Source: Bacillus sp. Bos-x628
GTDB taxonomy: Bacteria; Bacillota; Bacilli; Bacillales; Bacillaceae
DNA length: 64,000 nucleotides
NCBI RefSeq assembly: GCF_040500475.1
Contig: NZ_CP159358.1
Coordinates: 744,001 to 808,000 of the forward strand
Direction: 5' to 3'
Shown one piece after another: positions 59,017 through 64,000 of the stretch (position 1 is the stretch's first letter; every line of letters starts with the position of its first letter). The notes below the pieces were generated by a model that was not told the origin of the DNA, did no database searches, and was given only the letters and a program-made list of their open reading frames with translations. The position numbers were made by a program, and so were the translations under genes.

Positions 59017-59682
59017 CTAAAAACTTTGTAACAAAGATTTAACAATTAAATACCATCCATCTACTAAAACAAATAACAATATTTTGAAAGGGAGCGATAT
59101 CATAACCGGCGGAAGCATCATCATTCCCATTGACATCAGGACACTTGCGACCACCATGTCAATAATTAAAAATGGAATAAAGATCATAAAACCAATTTGA
59201 AAGGCCGTCTTCAATTCTGAAATAGCAAAAGCTGGGACCATCGCCGTTAATGGAATCTCTTTAATGGATTTAGGTGTATCCATTTTTGCGTAATGAAGAA
59301 ATAAAGCCAAATCTTTCTGTCTCGTATGTTTACTCATGAACTCTTTTATGGGCACTTCAGCTTTTTCATACGCCTGATTTAAGGTAATATCATCATTTAA
59401 AAGCGGTGTTAAAGCTTCCTTATTAATCTGCGAGAACGTTGGAGCCATAATAAAAAATGTAAGAAACAAAGCAAGCCCGACGAGTACTTGGTTCGGCGGC
59501 ATTGAGTTGGTCGCAAGCGATGTTCTGACGAACGAAAGAACTATCACGATCCGGGTAAAGCACGTCATTAAAATGAGAATGCCTGGTGCAACTGAAAATA
59601 CGGTCAAAAGTAAAAGAAGACGAACAGAAGTGCTAATATTCCCTGCACTGCTGGAATTAAATAAATCGATAAACTCATTCAT
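59017..59682 (-). CDS. fliP: Flagellar export gate protein FliP
   Basis: Core subunit of the export gate. 221 residues, four helices, with the family segment MTCFTRIVIVLSFVRTSLAT and AFAISELKTAFQIGF. No long cleavable signal is seen; the protein starts shortly before the first helix. The ATG overlaps the fliZ stop by four bases. Confidence 0.96.
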   Translation of the reverse strand: MNEFIDLFNSSSAGNISTSVRLLLLLTVFSVAPGILILMTCFTRIVIVLSFVRTSLATNSMPPNQVLVGLALFLTFFIMAPTFSQINKEALTPLLNDDITLNQAYEKAEVPIKEFMSKHTRQKDLALFLHYAKMDTPKSIKEIPLTAMVPAFAISELKTAFQIGFMIFIPFLIIDMVVASVLMSMGMMMLPPVMISLPFKILLFVLVDGWYLIVKSLLQSF

Positions 59683-60338
59683 TTTTGTTTCGGGCCTTTC
59701 TTTCTGACTTCTGATTGGTTCTTTTTCAATTCGGCTAGCTGCGCCTTTAAATTGGCTGAAAAGGAAGAAGTGATTGGCTTTTCATTTCCCTTCACCTGTG
59801 AAGTGAATTTTGAAACAATTTTGGGCAAATCGGTCTTGCTTTCCATTGCTTCTTCGTATTGTTTCACAATCTCTTCACATTCTTGTTCATCATCAATTTC
59901 TTTTAGCAGCTGGATTGAGTCTGCTACGCCGACAACTAATACTCTTTTGCCTACTTTAATGAGCTGAACTGAACGATTTTGGCCAACCGTGGTTCCGCCA
60001 ATATTTTCGACATAGCGAAATGGTTTGAGAAAGCGGTTTTGCTTGCCAACAAATCTCACCAATCCATAAATAAGCAGGATGACAAAAAGTAAGGCACCAA
60101 TCATTTTGACAAAATCCATAATGGAGACAGAAGAAGAGGGAACTTCTTCTGCCGGATTCGTTTGATTGTCAGTGTTTTTCTTTTCTGTATCCTTTTTGCT
60201 CTCTTTCTCTTCTTTGAGCCAGTCATTCACTGTGCCGTTTTCAGGATCTTTCGTTTCAGCGAACAGTGAGGCAGGCTGCACCGTCAAGAAAAGCATAAAA
60301 CTGATCATTGCTATACATATCAAACGTTTTTTCAACAA
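59679..60338 (-). CDS. fliZ: Flagellar biosynthesis protein FliZ/FliO type
   Basis: FliO-like assembly helper for the FliP ring (called FliZ in B. subtilis). 219 residues: an N-terminal signal/helix (about 5-27), a charged extracytoplasmic linker (about 30-65), a membrane helix (about 73-93) and a cytosolic FliO domain (FRYVENIGGTTVGQNRSVQLIKVG). The start is a tandem TTG (60338/60335) with AAGGGG upstream. Confidence 0.92.
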   Translation of the reverse strand: MLKKRLICIAMISFMLFLTVQPASLFAETKDPENGTVNDWLKEEKESKKDTEKKNTDNQTNPAEEVPSSSVSIMDFVKMIGALLFVILLIYGLVRFVGKQNRFLKPFRYVENIGGTTVGQNRSVQLIKVGKRVLVVGVADSIQLLKEIDDEQECEEIVKQYEEAMESKTDLPKIVSKFTSQVKGNEKPITSSFSANLKAQLAELKKNQSEVRKKGPKQK

Positions 60339-60351
60339 GTCTTACCCCTTT

Positions 60352-60714
60352 TTAGCCTAACGTTTTATTAATTGCTTCAAGTACACGGTCTGCTTGGAAC
60401 GGCTTCACGATAAAGTCTTTTGCACCAGCTTGAATAGCATCAATAACCATTGACTGCTGCCCCATAGCAGAGCACATGATGATCTTTGCAGAAGGATCGA
60501 TTTGTTTAATTTCTTTCAATGCTGTAATACCATCCATTTCAGGCATTGTGATATCCATTGTCACAAGATCTGGGGACATTTCTTTATATTTTTCAACAGC
60601 TTGCGCGCCGTTTTCTGCTTCTCCTACTACATCAAATCCGTTTTTCACAAGAATATCCTTAATCATCATTCTCATGAAAGCTGCATCATCTACGATTAAT
60701 ACCTTAATAGCCAT
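60352..60714 (-). CDS. cheY: Chemotaxis response regulator CheY
   Basis: Single-domain receiver; in Bacillus, CheY-P binds the switch (FliM/FliY) to favour counter-clockwise rotation. 120 residues. Acidic pocket Asp9/Asp10, phosphorylation site Asp54 (VTMDITMP) and Lys104 (VKPF) are all present. AGGGAGA precedes the ATG. Confidence 0.97.
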   Translation of the reverse strand: MAIKVLIVDDAAFMRMMIKDILVKNGFDVVGEAENGAQAVEKYKEMSPDLVTMDITMPEMDGITALKEIKQIDPSAKIIMCSAMGQQSMVIDAIQAGAKDFIVKPFQADRVLEAINKTLG

Positions 60715-60741
60715 TTACAAATTCTCTCCCTATATGTTTGT

Positions 60742-61863
60742 TTATTTTAAATTAGAAATTCTTTCTGACTGACTTAAAATATCTGTTACACGAACACCGA
60801 AGTTCTCATCAATGACAACAACTTCACCTTTGGCCACAATTCGTTTATTAATCAAAATGTCTACTGGCTCACCCGCAAGTTTGTCTAGCTCAATGATACT
60901 TCCAGCGGAAAGCTCCAGCACTTCTTTCACACTGCGCTGCGTTCTTCCAAGCTCGACAGTGATTGAAAGTGGAATATCCATCAGCATATCGAGATTTCCT
61001 AGCTGGTTCGTTGTGTGCTGAGGCTCACTGAACTCTTCAAATTCTACTGGGGCGACATTTACTGGTTCGGCCGGCTTTGGTTTCGCCTGTCTTTTTGGCG
61101 GTGCTGCTTGTTGCACTGGAGCAGACTGAGTTTGCGGCGCTGCCTGCTTTAGTTTAGGTGCGCTTTGCGGTGTCGCTTGCATCACTTCTTCTTGCGCCGG
61201 GCCTGTTAATTCTGCAATTAAATCCTTTGCAAACGTAATAGGGTACAGTTGCATAATATTAGAATCTATGAGTTCACCTATCGTTAATCTGAAGGACACT
61301 TTGACAAGCAATTCTTCAGCAGGAATCCGGTCTGTGCCTTCTCCTTCTTTCACATCCAGTAATTCAACTCGCGGCGGCGAAATATCAATTTTCTTATTAA
61401 AGACAGTAGACATGGATGTCGCAGCAGAACCCATCATTTGGTTCATTGCTTCTTGTACCGCACTTAAGTGAATTTCACTCAAAGAAGGATCGGCGTTCGT
61501 TCCATCTCCGCCCATCATTAAGTCGGCAATGACTGCGGCATCTGTTTGTTTAATGACAAGCAGGTTACTAGCACTAAAACCTTCTGTATAGTTCACTTCA
61601 ATTGCTACATATGGATGAGGAAACTCCTCGTTCAACTTGCTTTTCTGAATCACTGTGACCGTTGGAGTTGTAATCTCCACTTTTTGGCTTAGTAGTGTTG
61701 AAAGTGCTGTTGCAGAGCTACCAAAAGAGATATTTCCGATTTCTCCAATGGCATCTTGTTCCATTGCAGAAAGGACTGTATCAGGCTCTATTTCTTCTTT
61801 GTTGCCTCCCTTTAGGAGCGCATCGATTTCATCTTGAGTTAATTTACTTCCGTTATTCTCCAT
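60742..61863 (-). CDS. fliY: Flagellar switch phosphatase FliY
   Basis: Switch-complex protein that replaces FliN and also dephosphorylates CheY-P. 373 residues: N-terminal CheY-binding LTQDEIDALLKGG, a CheC/FliM-like middle domain with two phosphatase sites (DAIGEIGNISFGSS and VQEAMNQMMGSA), a Pro/Gln/Ala-rich linker (about 228-285) and a C-terminal SPOA (FliN) domain. ATG 61863 with GAGGTGA upstream is preferred to the GTG at 61872. It overlaps fliM by 11 bases. Confidence 0.95.
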   Translation of the reverse strand: MENNGSKLTQDEIDALLKGGNKEEIEPDTVLSAMEQDAIGEIGNISFGSSATALSTLLSQKVEITTPTVTVIQKSKLNEEFPHPYVAIEVNYTEGFSASNLLVIKQTDAAVIADLMMGGDGTNADPSLSEIHLSAVQEAMNQMMGSAATSMSTVFNKKIDISPPRVELLDVKEGEGTDRIPAEELLVKVSFRLTIGELIDSNIMQLYPITFAKDLIAELTGPAQEEVMQATPQSAPKLKQAAPQTQSAPVQQAAPPKRQAKPKPAEPVNVAPVEFEEFSEPQHTTNQLGNLDMLMDIPLSITVELGRTQRSVKEVLELSAGSIIELDKLAGEPVDILINKRIVAKGEVVVIDENFGVRVTDILSQSERISNLK

Positions 61864-62851
61864 CTTCTTCACCTCTTATGTCGTGATCTAGAATTTGAAT
61901 CGCCTGTTTCCGATTCACGCGGCCGGCCTGTCCCAAGAATTTCGGTTTATTTCCGACCATAACAGTAAGAGGCGCATTTACTGGTTTGTCCAAGGTAATA
62001 CAATCACCAATTTCCAAATTCAAAAACTCTTCCACCGTCATTTCCGATCGCCCAAGTTCAGCGACTACTGGAATTTTTGCCGTCATAATCCGTTGTTCAA
62101 TGGCCTTTGTTTCTTCTTGTTTCGGTTCATTTCGGTCAGACTGCATCCAGTAATGAAACGACAGCTTCGGAATGATAGGCTCTAATACGACGTGAGGAAT
62201 ACATAAGTTGATAACCCCACTTACCTCACCAATTTGCGTATTCAGGGAAATGACGACAACTGTTTCATTCGGCGAAACCATTTGAACAAACTGGGGATTC
62301 ACCTCGAAATCAGCCATTTCTGGCTCGATGTCGGTTATGGACTGCCACGCTTCTCTGTAATTTTCCAAAGCCCCCTCAAACATGTTTGAGATAATCTTTG
62401 TTTCGATTTCTGTAAGTGAATCTGTTTTATTATGACTAATGCCAATCCCGCCCATTAGCCTGTCCATCATGGCATAGCCAATTGTTGGGTTCACTTCAAG
62501 CATGATTTTTCCTTCAAGCGGGCTTACGTAAAATAAGTTTAATAAGGTCATATTAGGAATCGAACGAATAAATTCTTCGTAAGGTACTTGGTCAACAGAA
62601 CTCACAGAAATTTGAATATATGATCTTAGCTGTGCTGAAAAGTGAGTGGTGAGCAGCCTAGCGAAGTTATCGTGAATCCTCGTTAAACTACGAATTTGAT
62701 CTTTTGAAAAACGCAGTGCACGCTTAAAGTCATACACCTTCACTTTTTTCATTGTTTCTTCTTTTTTCAGCTCTTCTGCATCCATTTCCCCTGTAGATAT
62801 GGCGGACAATAATGCATCGATCTCATTCTGGGAAAGCACTTCTCCTGACAT
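61853..62851 (-). CDS. fliM: Flagellar motor switch protein FliM
   Basis: Binds CheY-P and, with FliG and FliY, sets rotation direction. 332 residues: N-terminal CheY-binding motif LSQNEIDALL, a CheC-like middle domain with GGIGISH and a C-terminal SPOA domain (LGRSEMTVEEFLNLEIGD). GGAGGTGA lies 5 bases before the ATG. Confidence 0.97.
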   Translation of the reverse strand: MSGEVLSQNEIDALLSAISTGEMDAEELKKEETMKKVKVYDFKRALRFSKDQIRSLTRIHDNFARLLTTHFSAQLRSYIQISVSSVDQVPYEEFIRSIPNMTLLNLFYVSPLEGKIMLEVNPTIGYAMMDRLMGGIGISHNKTDSLTEIETKIISNMFEGALENYREAWQSITDIEPEMADFEVNPQFVQMVSPNETVVVISLNTQIGEVSGVINLCIPHVVLEPIIPKLSFHYWMQSDRNEPKQEETKAIEQRIMTAKIPVVAELGRSEMTVEEFLNLEIGDCITLDKPVNAPLTVMVGNKPKFLGQAGRVNRKQAIQILDHDIRGEEDGE

Positions 62852-62883
62852 TTCTTCACCTCCATTGTGTCAATTAATCGCCT

Positions 62884-63312
62884 CTATTGCAGATTAAAGG
62901 AGGTTATATAAACTTCTTTCACCTTGCCATCTTGCAAATAGTTGTTCACTCTATTTTTGACTTGTGTTTTAAAATGTTCTCTTCCTTTTTTGCCATCAAT
63001 TTCATCAGCACTCGTGTCTGATAAAATGTCGATAACTGCATCTTTTACTTGAAAGTTTCGTTTTTCAAGCTCTTCTTTTGCTTTTTCGGAGTCTGTTTCA
63101 ATATTTAATACAATTTTGACAGCATTTCCTTCAGACTTTAAGTTTGTAATGATTTCAGGAATTTCAACAGAAGCTTTTACGACTTCATCTGCTGTAGGCT
63201 CTTTTTTTGCTTTGGCTTCGCCTGACCCGTTAAGCAGGAAAAAGATACCTGCTCCAATTCCGACAATGGCAATAATCATGATGAGCATTACTACGACTAA
63301 TTTCTTCTTCAT
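62884..63312 (-). CDS. fliL: Flagellar basal-body associated protein FliL
   Basis: Inner-membrane protein near the stator, improving motor torque. 142 residues: a membrane helix at about 5-27 ([13 protein letters not shown]...) and a periplasmic-side FliL domain ([21 protein letters not shown]). GAGGAG precedes the ATG, which overlaps the swrD stop. Confidence 0.95.
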   Translation of the reverse strand: MKKKLVVVMLIMIIAIVGIGAGIFFLLNGSGEAKAKKEPTADEVVKASVEIPEIITNLKSEGNAVKIVLNIETDSEKAKEELEKRNFQVKDAVIDILSDTSADEIDGKKGREHFKTQVKNRVNNYLQDGKVKEVYITSFNLQ

Positions 63313-63524
63313 TCAAACTCCTCTATTCCTTGATTCAATGAAATGACTTGGATTTTTCTGTAGAAAGAGATGATTTTCTCTTTGAGCTCTGTCTCGTCTT
63401 CTTTCACGACAAATTTCTTTCCATTGGATAATGTAATTGTCGTATCTGGGAAGCTTTCGATTTGCTCAATATGGAGAGCGTTGATCATAAATCCTTTGCC
63501 ATTTAATCTTGTCACTTCTATCAT
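63309..63524 (-). CDS. swrD: Swarming motility protein SwrD (FlbD family)
   Basis: Small protein (71 residues) of the FlbD/YlzI family, reported in B. subtilis to raise flagellar motor power for swarming. Landmark blocks are [22 protein letters not shown] and [11 protein letters not shown]. Its ATG overlaps nothing, but no ribosome site lies next to it; the purine run AGGAGGTAGGGGGAG is about 25 bases upstream. Confidence 0.9.
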   Translation of the reverse strand: MIEVTRLNGKGFMINALHIEQIESFPDTTITLSNGKKFVVKEDETELKEKIISFYRKIQVISLNQGIEEFE

Positions 63525-63561
63525 GTTAAGCAGAGAAGCGATAAAACGCTCCCCCTACCTC

Positions 63562-64000
63562 CTATCGTTTTAGATTCACAAGCTCCTGCAGAATTTCATC
63601 AGATGTGGTAATCGTCTTTGCATTTGATTGGAATCCACGCTGGGCGATAATCATTTCTGTAAATTCGTCTGTTAAGTCAACATTTGACATTTCAAGTCTT
63701 CCTGTTTGAAGTTCACCTGTCCCTTGTTCACCCGGCACAATCGCATTACTTGGTGCACCTGAACTTAACGTTTGGCGGTATAGGTTGTCACCGACTTTGT
63801 CTAATCCTGCTGCGTTACTGAACGATACAAGTGACACTTGGCCAACTTTTCTTGAAACATTGTTTTGCACAACCGAAATCGTTCCATCTGGACCAACACT
63901 GACACTTGAAGCACCGCTAGGAATGGTAATTTTTTGTCCATTCATGCCAAGTAGATAGTTTCCATCAGGTGTAACTAAATTACCTTCTGAATCAGGTTTG
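63562..64000 (-). CDS. flgE: Flagellar hook protein FlgE (C-terminal part, cut by window edge)
   Basis: C-terminal 145 residues of the hook protein (formerly named FlgG in Bacillus). Visible are TPDGNYLLGMNGQKI, QVSLVSFSNAAGLDKVGDNLYR and the family end MSNVDLTDEFTEMIIAQRGFQSNAKTITTSDEILQELV. The frame stays open to base 64000, so the true start is outside. It is the first visible gene of the fla/che operon. Confidence 0.95.
   Translation of the reverse strand, partial: KPDSEGNLVTPDGNYLLGMNGQKITIPSGASSVSVGPDGTISVVQNNVSRKVGQVSLVSFSNAAGLDKVGDNLYRQTLSSGAPSNAIVPGEQGTGELQTGRLEMSNVDLTDEFTEMIIAQRGFQSNAKTITTSDEILQELVNLKR

Overview
The window is a piece of a Bacillus chromosome, most likely the Bacillus pumilus group (B. 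pumilus, B. safensis, B. altitudinis). Gene order and protein sequences follow the B. subtilis ymfD-to-fla/che region almost gene for gene, sporulation genes are present (spoIIIE, dpaA, dpaB), and a cellulase/mannanase cluster sits between polC and rimP, where I recall B. licheniformis also carries cellulase genes. Every gene I can support lies on the minus strand, so the biological order runs from right (64000) to left (1).

Right part (about 63999-46698): the distal two thirds of the fla/che operon, flgE (cut by the window edge)-swrD-fliL-fliM-fliY-cheY-fliZ-fliP-fliQ-fliR-flhB-flhA-flhF-flhG-cheB-cheA-cheW-cheC-cheD-sigD-swrB. Many pairs overlap by 4 bases, which suggests translational coupling. 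The genes encode hook, switch, export gate, chemotaxis signalling and the motility sigma factor. No terminator is seen between swrB and the rpsB promoter.

Middle right (46690-33067): core growth genes rpsB, tsf, pyrH, frr, uppS, cdsA, dxr, rasP, proS, polC, punctuated by intrinsic terminators. Then comes the accessory part (33029-26133): a 425-bp regulatory region followed by GH9 endoglucanase, GH48 cellobiohydrolase, GH10 xylanase and GH5 mannanase. Only the GH5 enzyme has a signal peptide; the other three start directly at the catalytic domain, and in-frame stops upstream of the GH9 and GH48 starts rule out an N-terminal extension there.

Middle left (26102-18470): the rimP-nusA-rnpM-rplGA-infB-ylxP-rbfA-truB-ribF-rpsO translation/transcription operon, with a rimP leader carrying two terminator-like hairpins. 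Left part (18396-1): pnpA, ylxY, mlpA, an aminoglycoside-phosphotransferase-like kinase that is not in this place in B. subtilis, ymxH, the dipicolinate synthase pair dpaA-dpaB, the lysine/diaminopimelate genes asd-dapG-dapA, rnjB, tepA, ylzJ, spoIIIE, the GntR-type regulator ymfC and the MFS exporter ymfD (cut by the left edge).

The most interesting observations are the three leaderless plant-cell-wall hydrolases in the accessory cluster, a 20-base element upstream of that cluster that is nearly repeated upstream of ymfC, and the attenuator-like rimP leader directly behind the cluster. I found no CRISPR array, tRNA, rRNA, prophage or insertion sequence.
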